NCBI RefSeq assembly: GCF_000717185.1
Contig: NZ_JNYE01000010.1
Coordinates: 1 to 64,000, forward strand
Length of the DNA: 64,000 nucleotides
DNA from: Kitasatospora phosalacinea
GTDB taxonomy: Bacteria > Actinomycetota > Actinomycetes > Streptomycetales > Streptomycetaceae
Direction of reading: 5' to 3'
In this document: positions 42,927 through 51,400 of the stretch, in pieces
Layout: each line of letters begins with the position of its first letter
How positions within the stretch are numbered: position 1 is the stretch's first letter
Made by a program: the position numbers and the translations under genes
Notes under the pieces: model-generated
Seen by the model: only the letters and a program-made list of their open reading frames with translations
Database searches by the model: none
What the model was told of the DNA's origin: nothing

Positions 42927-43991
42927 ATGGCGACCCATGAGCGAGAGATCACCGGCCCCGTCGAGCTGTGCCGACCCGACGGGCGGCTCAACCGCGACGC
43001 CGTCGGCTGGTCGCGCACCCCGCTGCACCGCGGCAACCTGCGCGGCTGGGGGCGCACCAAGCGCTGGGAGTACTGGTGCGTCACCACGCCCACCCACCTG
43101 CTCGCGCTCACCGTCAGCGACCTGGACTTCCTCACCCTCGACACCGTGTACTTCCTCGCCTGGGACGGGCACGGCGTCCTCGAGGACCACGAGCGCACCG
43201 CGCTCGCCCCCGGCCTGCCGGGCCGCCGCACCGCCTTCCCCGAGGGCGTCGCCGGCTCCGGCGGCCCGCACGGCGGTGACCTCGCCGTCGGCCCCGAGCG
43301 GCCCGGCCGCCGACAGGTCCGGATCTCGATCGGCCACGAGCCCGGCGGCACCCGGCTGCGCGCCCGCGCCCTGACCGCCGACCTGCGCCCGCTGGAGGTC
43401 GACCTGCTGGTCGCGCAGCCCGAGGGCCACGAGACCCTGTCGGTGGTCGTCCCCTGGGACGCCAAGCGCTTCCAGTACACCTCCAAGCACACCGCCCGCC
43501 CCGCCACCGGCACCGTCCGCCTCGGCGACCGCACGTACGACTTCGGGGGCGACTCCTGGGGCGTGCTCGACCACGGCCGGGGCCGCTGGCCGCGCTCGCT
43601 CGGCTGGAACTGGGGCGCCGCCTCCGGCCGCACCGACGGGCACACCGTCGGCCTCCAGTTCGGCGGGCAGTGGACGGTCGGCACCGGCAGCACCGAGAAC
43701 GCGCTGTGCGTGGACGGCCGCCTCACCAAGATCGGCAGCGAGCTCGACTGGCACTACGACCCCGCCACCCCGCTCGCCCCCTGGCGGATCACCACCCCCG
43801 ACAGCGACCTGGTCGACCTCGCCTTCGTCCCCTTCCACGACCGCCGCACCCGCACCGAGGCCGGGCTCCTCGCCAACCGCACCGACCAGTGCTTCGGCCA
43901 CTACCGCGGCACGATCCGCACCGACGACGGCCTGCGCGTCGCGGTGGACGGGCTGCTGGGCTGGGCCGAGGACGTCCGGATGCGCTGGTGA
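42927..43991 (+). CDS. DUF2804 family protein
   Basis: 354 residues from ATG 42927, apparently leaderless (TAGGGT six bases upstream). DUF2804 features: EITGPVELCRPDGRLNRDAV (opening Pro-Arg-Asp-Gly-Arg-Leu), KRWEYWCVTTPTHLLALTVS, RRQVRISIGHEPGGTRLRAR, GDSWGVLDHGRGRWPRSLGW and NWGAASGRTDGHTVGLQFGG. These proteins resemble hydroxysteroid- or lipid-related beta-barrel-like proteins of unknown activity. The following gene overlaps by 4 bp (GTGA), indicating an operon. The 38-bp palindrome upstream may regulate it. Confidence 0.85.
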   Translation: MATHEREITGPVELCRPDGRLNRDAVGWSRTPLHRGNLRGWGRTKRWEYWCVTTPTHLLALTVSDLDFLTLDTVYFLAWDGHGVLEDHERTALAPGLPGRRTAFPEGVAGSGGPHGGDLAVGPERPGRRQVRISIGHEPGGTRLRARALTADLRPLEVDLLVAQPEGHETLSVVVPWDAKRFQYTSKHTARPATGTVRLGDRTYDFGGDSWGVLDHGRGRWPRSLGWNWGAASGRTDGHTVGLQFGGQWTVGTGSTENALCVDGRLTKIGSELDWHYDPATPLAPWRITTPDSDLVDLAFVPFHDRRTRTEAGLLANRTDQCFGHYRGTIRTDDGLRVAVDGLLGWAEDVRMRW

Positions 43992-44428
43992 CGACCCCTC
44001 CCGCGTGCCCCGCGCACGGCCCCGGCCCCGACCTCGCCGCGCTGGTCGGCCGCCGGCTGACCGGCGTGGTCGCGTCCTGGTACTCCTACGAGGGCGAGCG
44101 CGCCGCCGACCCCGTGGTGGTCTGGCTGCGCGACGACCGCGGCGGCTGCACCTTCGTCGGCACCGGCAGCGACTGGTGCCTGATCGTCGCCGACGACCGC
44201 CCCCACCCCGACGTCGACCTCGGCGAGTGGGGCCGCCTCGACGTCCGCGACGCCCCGCACGACACCCCCTTCGCCCCGTACCTCGGCCACCCCGTCCTGG
44301 CCGCCCGCCAGGAGCACGCCCCGCACACCGGCCGCACCGCCCTCGAACTCGACTTCCCGGGCGGCACCGTCCGATGCGAGTCCTGGGACGGCGACCTGCG
44401 ACTGACCGCGACCGGAGACCCGCGATGA
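43988..44428 (+). CDS. Hypothetical protein in DUF2804 operon
   Basis: 146 residues from a GTG overlapping the DUF2804 stop. The first part (MTTPPACPAHGPGPDLAALV) contains one Cys-His pair; then a beta-rich protein (VASWYSYEGERAADPVVVWL, GCTFVGTGSDWCLIVADDRP) with charged turns and a Trp-rich finish (VRCESWDGDLRLTATGD). No signal peptide, membrane helix or recognised family. The overlap with both neighbours (start GTGA, end ATGA) argues that it is a real gene whose product is made together with DUF2804. Confidence 0.7.
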   Translation: MTTPPACPAHGPGPDLAALVGRRLTGVVASWYSYEGERAADPVVVWLRDDRGGCTFVGTGSDWCLIVADDRPHPDVDLGEWGRLDVRDAPHDTPFAPYLGHPVLAARQEHAPHTGRTALELDFPGGTVRCESWDGDLRLTATGDPR

Positions 44429-44580
44429 CCGAACTCCCGGACCACCGCGCCGACCCGGCCGACCGCGCCGAGCGTCTGCTCGCGACCGGCACCGACCGCC
44501 GCCGCCGGGCCCGCGCCGCCCTGCGCGGTCGGGGCCGGGAGGGCGTCGGGTGGGAGAACGCCGCGGAGCCGCCGTTCTGA
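44425..44580 (+). CDS. Small Arg-rich protein in the same operon
   Basis: 51 residues starting at an ATG in the ATGA overlap with the previous gene. Charged, with Arg-rich middle (GTDRRRRARAALRGRGR) and the end GWENAAEPPF. No family known and too short to judge from composition; the overlap is the best support. Could instead be the leader of the following gene. Confidence 0.45.
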   Translation: MTELPDHRADPADRAERLLATGTDRRRRARAALRGRGREGVGWENAAEPPF

Positions 44581-44618
44581 CTCCCGGGGCTGTCCGGCGG
44601 GAGGGGCGGCGTGCCCGC

Positions 44619-45095
44619 GTGGACGACACCGAGCTGGACGCCCTGACCGCCGCCTGCGCCGACGTGCTGCCCTACCCGGGGGAGTGGCAGCGGGCGCCGT
44701 ACGAGGTGTGGGAGGTGGAGGGGGAGCGCCACCACCTGATCGCCGTCGACCCCGGGGTGAGCGCGATCGGGGTGCGGGTCGACGGCGGGGCGGTGCGGGT
44801 GCTGCCGGAGGAGGAGGGCGGGCCGCGGGTGCTGAACTCCGGGCCGCGGCAGCTGCTCGCCTTCCTGGAGCGGTACGGGGCGGCCGCGACGGAGGCCGAG
44901 CGGTACGGGGCGGCCGCGGCGGAGGCCGAGCGGTACGGGGCGGGCGAGGAGCCGGACGGGTCGTCGGCCGCGGCGGAGGAGCTGACGGACGCGCTGCTGG
45001 CCCGGTTCGCGGCGGTGGACCCGGCGGCGGTGGCGGACGAGAACGCGTACGGGTGCCTCGCCGCGGAGGAGCTGGGCCACGCCGTGGAGGCCTGA
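44619..45095 (+). CDS. Possible SUKH-like (SMI1/KNR4-type) protein with internal repeat
   Basis: 158 residues from a GTG at 44619. The middle has the shape of SUKH superfamily proteins: PYEVWEVEGERHHLIAVDPG, GVRVDGGAVRVLPEEEGGPR and VLNSGPRQLLAFLERY, the last resembling the closing NSS-x-xAFL helix of SUKH-4 members, which often are immunity proteins. After this comes a 30-bp direct repeat (three copies, 44868-44957) giving ERYGAAATEA-like units, then an acidic helix. No toxin gene is adjacent. The family assignment is tentative. Confidence 0.6.
   Translation: MDDTELDALTAACADVLPYPGEWQRAPYEVWEVEGERHHLIAVDPGVSAIGVRVDGGAVRVLPEEEGGPRVLNSGPRQLLAFLERYGAAATEAERYGAAAAEAERYGAGEEPDGSSAAAEELTDALLARFAAVDPAAVADENAYGCLAAEELGHAVEA
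44868..44957. repeat. Three 30-bp coding direct repeats
   Basis: Units 44868-44897, 44898-44927 and 44928-44957 all begin GAGCGGTACGGGGCG; the first two differ by one base and the third diverges after 16 bases. They extend the protein in frame by ten residues per copy. Confidence 0.9.
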
Positions 45096-45100
45096 GCCCG

Positions 45101-45700
45101 TCAGGGGCAGGGCGTGGCGCGGGTGAAGTCGTGGTGGGCGGTGACGGCCTGCCGCCACTCCAGGGTGCGGATCAGGCGGTGGACGATCAGCAGCGGGACG
45201 ATGCCGACGACGCCGAACGACATGTCGACGCACTGCCAGAACACGGGTATGCCGCGCAGCGGGCCGCAGACCAGGGCGAGCGGGATGACGCCGCCGCAGG
45301 CCAGCATGGCCCAGCGGACCACCCAGACGTTGCGGACCGGGTCGCGCAGCGGTCCCCAGAAGGCGGCGGCGATGACCAGGTGGGCGAAGGCGAGCCAGTC
45401 GGTGCCGTAGGCGAGGAAGGGGTGGGTGCCGTAGCCGTCGGCGACGCCCTCTCGGACGCGGTCGACCCAGGCGCCGAGGGAGGGGAGGGCGCCGTCCAGG
45501 CCGGTCGCGTCGACCAGGCGGGCCAGCAGGGAGGTCTCGGTCTGCAGGGGGAAGGCGGTCAGTCCGCTGAGGGCCAGGCAGACGATGAACAGGAGCAGCC
45601 AGCGCCGGATCCGGCGGCGGACGAGCGCGGTGTCGGCGGCGGGTGCGGAATCCGGTCCGGCGGTGGTGGAACCGGCCGGGACGGTGGCGATGTCGGACAT
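45101..45700 (-). CDS. Integral membrane protein, function unknown
   Basis: 199 residues. Five hydrophobic segments can be seen, including LLLFIVCLALSGLTAFPLQT, TDWLAFAHLVIAAAFWGPLR, RWAMLACGGVIPLALVCGPL and DMSFGVVGIVPLLIVHRLI. A cytosolic Ala/Thr-rich head of 30 residues precedes. Conserved-looking charged turn GPLRDPVRNVWVVRW. No family recognised. A textbook promoter with an inverted-repeat operator lies upstream, so it is likely a tightly regulated gene. Confidence 0.78.
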   Translation of the reverse strand: MSDIATVPAGSTTAGPDSAPAADTALVRRRIRRWLLLFIVCLALSGLTAFPLQTETSLLARLVDATGLDGALPSLGAWVDRVREGVADGYGTHPFLAYGTDWLAFAHLVIAAAFWGPLRDPVRNVWVVRWAMLACGGVIPLALVCGPLRGIPVFWQCVDMSFGVVGIVPLLIVHRLIRTLEWRQAVTAHHDFTRATPCP

Positions 45701-45757
45701 GGGGAACCCCCCTCATGGCGCGGGTGCCGGGAGACGGCACGCGGTGTCGCGAGAAGG

Positions 45758-45786
45758 ACTCTAGACCTGAATTTGAACACGTTCAA
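45758..45786 (-). promoter_or_regulatory. Sigma-70-like promoter with TetR-type operator
   Basis: On the minus strand: -35 TTGAAC (45786-45781), 17-base spacer, -10 TAGAGT (45763-45758), 58 bp before the ATG of the membrane protein gene. The -35 is one half of TTGAAC-AC-GTTCAA (45773-45786 on the plus strand), a 6+2+6 inverted repeat of the kind bound by TetR-family repressors. Confidence 0.75.
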
Positions 45787-45841
45787 CATGCGGGGACAGG
45801 GCTCCCATAAGGGGCTTTTCGGACCTGTCAGGGGAAAGCCC

Positions 45842-45847
45842 TAATCT
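45842..45847 (+). promoter_or_regulatory. -10 element of the condensin-like operon (leaderless start)
   Basis: TAATCT ends 8 bases before the GTG at 45856, so transcription should begin at or next to the start codon. The -35 region is not distinctive. Confidence 0.55.
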
Positions 45848-45855
45848 TGTCCCCC

Positions 45856-47406
45856 GTGACCGCCATCGCAGACCAGCCCACCCGGCCCGCCCCCGGCCCG
45901 GCCGCCGACGAGGGGCTCGCCCGCCGGCTCAAGGCGCTGGCGTGCACCGCCCCGCTGCACGACCTGGACAGCCGCAAGGTCAACCTGGCCGGCGAGTACG
46001 CCTCGTACACCATGGCCGAGGTCGGCCTCGCCGCGATCGACCTGGTCACCCTCAACATGGACTTCGACACCGGCGCCGACCGGGACATAGTGCTGGGCCG
46101 CCTGCTCCCCCGGATCGCCGCCCAGAACCCGGGCCGCGCCGTCGCCGAGCACGAGCGGGTCGCCCGCTGGGTGCTGGAGTCGCTGATCAACGTCGGCAGC
46201 GTGGACCGCGGCTTCCGCGCCGTCTACGGCACCTTCGGCCCGGACGGCGCGTACACCCGCCGCGACTACGACTTCAAGCTGATCGAGGAGGTCCCCGGCC
46301 AGGACGGCGGGGTCTACCTGCGCACCACCGACGAGGCCGTCAACGTCCTGGTCGGCGCCCTCGACACCGACGTCACCAGCGCCCAGATCGCCGCCGAGGT
46401 CAAGCTGGAGGTGCTGATCCGGCGCGGCCGCCTCGCCGACGCCCAGCTCGCCGCCGAACAGGCCCGCTACCGCACCGTCCAGTACGCCGAGACGCTGCGC
46501 CGCGCCCTGGAGGCCACCCGGCGCAACGTCCGCGCGGTCGACTGGATGGAGACCGTCCCGGACCTGATCGACGAGGCGCTCGACCACATCGCCGACCGCT
46601 ACCGGCACGAGAACGCGATCCTCACCAACATCCGCAGGGCCCGCGACGAGAGCGTCGACGGCGAGCACAAGCGCCGCGCCGCCGAACTCGTCGACATCGT
46701 CAAGGACTGCATCCGCCGCCACACCCAGCTGCAGACCCGCCTGCTGGAGGCCGGCCCGCTGTTCCGCGCCGAACAGGACCGCCAGGCCTTCGCCGCCCCC
46801 ACCGCCCGCAGCGGCATCGACCTGTACGGCCAGCTGCTGGCCCCCGTCCTCACCCTCCCGCTCGGCGACGCCACCCGGCCCACCGACGCGTTCTTCGCCC
46901 GCGCCACCGGCCTGCGCACCCCCGTCGCCGTCCGGGTCGCCGACCTGGTCGACCTGCTGCTCACCCCGCCCGTCGAGCGCGAGCACCTCGGCGCCGAGCT
47001 CCCCGAACCCGACCTGGTCGCCACCCCCGACGACAGCCGCTTCTCCGAGGCCCAGCTCGAAGCCGCCCTCGACCTGCTCGACCTGCCCGCCGACGCCCCC
47101 CGCCGCCTCTCCGGCCTGCTCGCCGACGCCCGCCGCCGGGCCCGCGACCTCGACGACGAGGACGACCGGGACGGCGACGAACTCGCCTACCTGGTCGCCC
47201 TGCTGGCCGTGCACGCCGCCAGCCCGCCGGTCGGCACCGCCTACCGGCAGGGCGAGGAGCGGCTGCTGTTCGCCGTCGACGACGGCACCCGGCTGGACGA
47301 CCCCGGCTTCGGCGGCGCCGACCTGATCGTCGGCAGCGCGCTGCTGGACGCGGCGGGCATGGCCGCCGACCGCAAGGACGCCAAGGGCACCGGGACGGCC
47401 GCGTGA
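45856..47406 (+). CDS. MksF/JetA-like kleisin subunit
   Basis: 516 residues from a GTG at 45856. Helical protein: N-terminal winged-helix-like part (RRLKALACTAPLHDLDSRKV; TMAEVGLAAIDLVTLNMDFD), a middle with the phrase VYLRTTDEAVNVLVGALDTD, followed by AAEVKLEVLIRRGRLADAQL and long helices (YRTVQYAETLRRALEATRRN; EALDHIADRYRHENAILTNI), and a C-terminal winged-helix-like end. The layout (helical N domain, LIRRGRLADAQL-type helix, coiled segment) is that of MksF/JetA, the kleisin-like partner of Wadjet and MksBEF condensins. Identity rests on order and shape rather than on a diagnostic motif. Next gene after a repeat. Confidence 0.6.
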   Translation: MTAIADQPTRPAPGPAADEGLARRLKALACTAPLHDLDSRKVNLAGEYASYTMAEVGLAAIDLVTLNMDFDTGADRDIVLGRLLPRIAAQNPGRAVAEHERVARWVLESLINVGSVDRGFRAVYGTFGPDGAYTRRDYDFKLIEEVPGQDGGVYLRTTDEAVNVLVGALDTDVTSAQIAAEVKLEVLIRRGRLADAQLAAEQARYRTVQYAETLRRALEATRRNVRAVDWMETVPDLIDEALDHIADRYRHENAILTNIRRARDESVDGEHKRRAAELVDIVKDCIRRHTQLQTRLLEAGPLFRAEQDRQAFAAPTARSGIDLYGQLLAPVLTLPLGDATRPTDAFFARATGLRTPVAVRVADLVDLLLTPPVEREHLGAELPEPDLVATPDDSRFSEAQLEAALDLLDLPADAPRRLSGLLADARRRARDLDDEDDRDGDELAYLVALLAVHAASPPVGTAYRQGEERLLFAVDDGTRLDDPGFGGADLIVGSALLDAAGMAADRKDAKGTGTAA

Positions 47407-47523
47407 CCCGCACCGCCCGTACGACCCGTACCGCCCGCACCGCCCGTACGACCCGCACCACCTGCACCGCCCGCACCGTCCGTACGACCCGCACCGCCCG
47501 CACCGCCCGCACCACTCGCACCG
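47407..47523. repeat. 13-copy 9-bp minisatellite between the kleisin-like and KITE-like genes
   Basis: 117 bp made of thirteen head-to-tail 9-bp units (CCCGCACCG and CCCGTACGA classes) starting one base after the stop of the upstream gene and ending 14 bases before the next ATG. It fills the intergenic space completely. Confidence 0.92.
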
Positions 47524-47536
47524 AAGGAGCGCTCGG

Positions 47537-48424
47537 ATGACCACCACCAGCGAGGCGTGGACACCGCCCGAGGGCGAACCGGCCGCCGCCTCCGCCGCGC
47601 CCGCGCCGATCAGCCCGGCGGACGTCGCCGAGGCCGCCCGGCTGGTCTCCTTCGGCCTGCAGGCCAAGCTGCTGCCCGCCCGGGACGCCGAGTACGGCGA
47701 ACTGGTGCGCCGCTACCGGGAGGACCCGCCGTTCGGGCGGCTCGCCGACGCCGTCGCCACCGGCATGGGCCTGGTCGTGCTGGAGGTCTCCGCCCGGGCC
47801 GGGATGGCCGTCGCCGCCGCCGAGGACTCGGTGTTCGCCGTCCGGATGGGCGACTACTCGCGGCGCGCCGCCTCCGAGTCCGCCGACCGCTTCCTGCACG
47901 GCCTCGCGCACCTCGCCGTCGCCGCGCTCGCCTTCCCCCGCCCCGAGGACCTCGCCGACGACGGCTACCTCGGCCGGGTCACCGTCAACGGCGTGGACGC
48001 CTTCGTCCGGCAGGCCTGCCGCCGCCTGGAGGAGCGCGCCGAGGCCGAGGGCACCAACACCGACCCGGCCAGCGACGCCCCCGGCCTGGAGGCCGCCTGG
48101 CGGGTCTGGGCCCGCCGCTCCGCCACCGGCGCCACCAAGGACGCCCGCCGCCTGTCCGGCTCCACCACCGGCATCGTCTCCAAGGCGGTGTCCTTCCTGG
48201 TCGACTCCGGCTTCCTGCAGAAGACCTCCGACGACTCCGGCGGCACCTACCGCACCACCGCCCGCTACCAGCTCCAGGTCCGCGACCTGGCCGGGGGCGC
48301 CGCGATGGCCGAGCTCCTCGACCTGGGCGTCGTCCCGGTCAGCGACGGCACCCCCACCCTGGCCCCGCCCGACGAGAGCGACGACCTGGTGGCCGACGCC
48401 GGCCTGCCGTTCCACGCCCTCTGA
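47537..48424 (+). CDS. MksE/JetB-like winged-helix (KITE) subunit
   Basis: 295 residues. After a 35-residue Ala/Pro head there are paired helices (ISPADVAEAARLVSFGLQAK; EYGELVRRYREDPPFGRLAD) and a winged-helix end (STTGIVSKAVSFLVDSGFLQ; KTSDDSGGTYRTTARYQLQV; LAGGAAMAELLDLGV). This fits the KITE-type accessory subunit of MukBEF/MksBEF-like complexes, which binds the kleisin. GGAG 9 bases before the ATG. The preceding minisatellite may affect coupling with the kleisin-like gene. Confidence 0.55.
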   Translation: MTTTSEAWTPPEGEPAAASAAPAPISPADVAEAARLVSFGLQAKLLPARDAEYGELVRRYREDPPFGRLADAVATGMGLVVLEVSARAGMAVAAAEDSVFAVRMGDYSRRAASESADRFLHGLAHLAVAALAFPRPEDLADDGYLGRVTVNGVDAFVRQACRRLEERAEAEGTNTDPASDAPGLEAAWRVWARRSATGATKDARRLSGSTTGIVSKAVSFLVDSGFLQKTSDDSGGTYRTTARYQLQVRDLAGGAAMAELLDLGVVPVSDGTPTLAPPDESDDLVADAGLPFHAL

Positions 48425-48459
48425 CCCGCCCCGCAACCGCTCCAGGAGAACCACCGCAC

Positions 48460-51400
48460 ATGTACGAGCTGAACCGGGTCCGCCTCTACTCGATCGGACC
48501 GGCGGGCGCCCGCTACGCCGACACGGTGCTCGACCTGCGCGGAGTCGGCGAGCCCGTCCCCGAGCCGCAGCCCCAGCAGATCGGCCTGTTCGGCGAGGAG
48601 CCCGAGGGCCCGCAGCGCCGCCCCGCGCCCGCGGGCGTGCTGTTCCTGGAGAACGGCGGCGGCAAGTCCGTGCTGCTCAAGCTGATCTTCTCGGTGATGC
48701 TGCCCGGCCACCGCAACACCCTGGGCGGCGCCTCCTCCGGCGTGCTGCGCAAGTTCCTGCTCGCCGACGACTGCGGCCACGTCGCCCTGGAGTGGCAGCA
48801 CACCGTCACCGGCGAACTCATCGTGGTCGGCAAGGTCAGCGAGTGGCGCGGCCGCCAGGTCTCCTCCGACCCGCGGAAGTTCGCCGAACTCTGGTACTCC
48901 TTCCGCCCCGGCCCCGGCCTCACCCTGGACGGCCTGCCGGTCGCCGAGCGCCCCGCCCTCACCGGCGACCAGAAGGTCCGCGGCCGCCGCCGCACCATGA
49001 AGGGCTTCCGCGACGCCCTCACCGAGGCCGCCAAGGCCCAGCCCCACCTCGACGTCACCTTCGAGGAGATCCACGACCGCTGGATCGAGCACCTCGGCGC
49101 CCTCGGCCTCGACCCCGAACTCTTCCGCTACCAGCGCGAGATGAACGCCGACGAGGGCGAGGCGGCCGGCCTGTTCGCCGTCCGCAACGACGCCGACTTC
49201 ACCGACCTGCTGCTGCGCGCCGTCACCGACACCCGCGACACCGACGGCCTCGCCGACCTCGTCCACGGCTTCGCCGCCAAACTCGGCCGCCGCGCCGAAC
49301 TCACCGCCGAACGCGACTTCACCGCCGGCTCGGTCGACCTGCTGCAGCGCATCGTCGACGCCACCGCCGCCCGCGAGACCGTCCGCGAGGGCCACCGCGC
49401 CGCCGAGCGCCGCACCCGCAGGCTCGCCCTGTCGCTCGCCGCCCGCTCCGCCGTCGAACGCGACCGCGTCCACGACCTGGCCGTCGAGGTCGCCGCCGCC
49501 GCGGGCGCCGTCACCGCCGCCGAGACCGACCGCACCCGGCACTCCCTGATCGTCTCCGAACTCACCTACCGGCACGCCACCCTCGGTCTGGAGGCGGCCA
49601 CCGCCGGAGCCGCCCGGCTGCGCCGCGAACTCACCGACGCCCGCGCCCAGTCCGCCGCCTGGCAGGCCGCCGAGGCCGTCCTGCGGCACCGCGCCGCCGC
49701 CGACCGGGCCGGACGCGTCGCCGCCGCCATCCGCGAGGCCGAACTCGACGCCGCCCCCGCCCTCGCCGCCCGCGACCGCGCCGCCGGAGCCCTCGCCCGC
49801 GCCCTCGAAGCCGCCGCCGCGAACGCCGAGGCCCGCGCCGACCAGGAGGAGCTGCGCGCCGGAGAGCTCCAGGAGGACGGCGCCACCGCCCAGTCCGAGG
49901 CCACCGCCGCCGCCACCGCCGCGCAGAAGGCCCGCTCCGAGGCCGAGCACCTGCGCCAGCGCCTCACCGAGGTCGAGCAGGAGACCGCCGCCGCCGTCGA
50001 AGCGGGCTGGATCGACGACTCCGGCGCCGAACCCGACCCGGCCCGCGCCGCCCTGCACGCCGCCGACGCCGAGCAGGCCGCCACCGAAGCCCTCGACCAG
50101 GCCCGCACCGCCGCCGAGCAGAGCGCCGCCCTGGCCCGCGAGAGCGCCGCCGCCGAGGCCCGCGCCGAACTCGCCGCCGCCCGCGCCGCCGACGCCCGCG
50201 CCGCCGCCGACCGCGCCCTCGCCGCCGAACAGCGCACCGCCGCCCAGCTCGCCGCCGAACCCCGGCTCGCCGAACTGCTCTCCCTGACGCCCTACCAGGA
50301 CGGCGCCGAGGAGTCCGAGGGCTTCCTCACCCCGCGCCTCCTGGACGCCTCCGCCGAGGACCTGCGCGAACTGCTCGACCAGTCCGTGGCCACCGCCGAA
50401 CGCACCCTGTTCGACCTGCGCACCGCCGCCGCCGACGACTCCCGCATCCTCGCCGCCCTCGGCGACGGCGGCCTGCTGCCGCCCGGCCCCGACGTCCTCG
50501 CCACCGTCGAGCACCTCGGCGAACAGGGCATCCCCGCCCTCCCCGGCTGGCGCTACCTCGCCCAGTCCGTCGACCCCGCCGACCACGACGCCATCCTCGC
50601 GGCCCGCCCCGAACTCGTCGACGGCGTCGTCGTCACCGACCCCGCCTCGCTGGAGCGGGCCCGCGAGGCGCTGTCCGCCGCGGCCCTGCTGCCGCGCTCC
50701 ACCGTCGCCGTCGGCACCGCCGCCGCGCTGATCGCCCCCGTCCAGGGCGAGCCCGCGTACTTCCTGGTGCCGCCGAACCCGGCCATGCACAACGAGACCG
50801 CCGCCGACGACGAGCGCCGCGAACTGCGCACCCGCGCCACCGCCCGCGAGGAGCACATCCGCGAGCTCGCCGCCCGCCTCGGCGGCGACCGCGCCCTCGC
50901 CGCCCGGCTCGCCTCCTGGCACGCCAGCTGCCCGCCCGGCACCCTCGCCGAACTCGCCGAGAGCGCCGCCGCGGCCGCCCTGCACGCCGAGACCACCGCC
51001 GCCGAACTCGCCACCCTGCGCGCCGACCGCGCCGACGCCGACGCCGAGCACCAGGCCGCCGCCGCCCGCCACGAGGAGTGCCGGGACGCCGCCCAGCGCG
51101 CCCGCCGCCGCGCCGACGCCCTCGAAGGACTCGCCTTCCGGCTGCGCGAACGCGCCAACTGGACCCGCCGACTGCGCGAACTCGCCGACGACGCCGCCGA
51201 GTGCGAACGCCGCCAGGCCCAGTGCGCCGAACGCGCCCGCACCTGCGACGAGGACCGCCGCGCCGCCCAGCGCGCCGCCGACGACGCCCGCCGCACCGCC
51301 CGCACCCTGCGCGGCGAACGCGCCGAGATCGCCGCTGTCGGCACCGCCGCCGAGCCGGAGGGCCTCGCCCCCGCCTCGCTGCCCGCCCTCCGCGAGGCCT

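Noticed and set aside
47407..47523. CRISPR array
   Set aside because: Units are 9 bp with no spacers; a minisatellite. No cas genes in the window.
47557..48460. Upstream extension of the SMC-like protein across the KITE-like gene
   Set aside because: The extension translates as Arg/Pro-rich noise; the ATG at 48460 has an AGGAG site and begins the conserved sequence.
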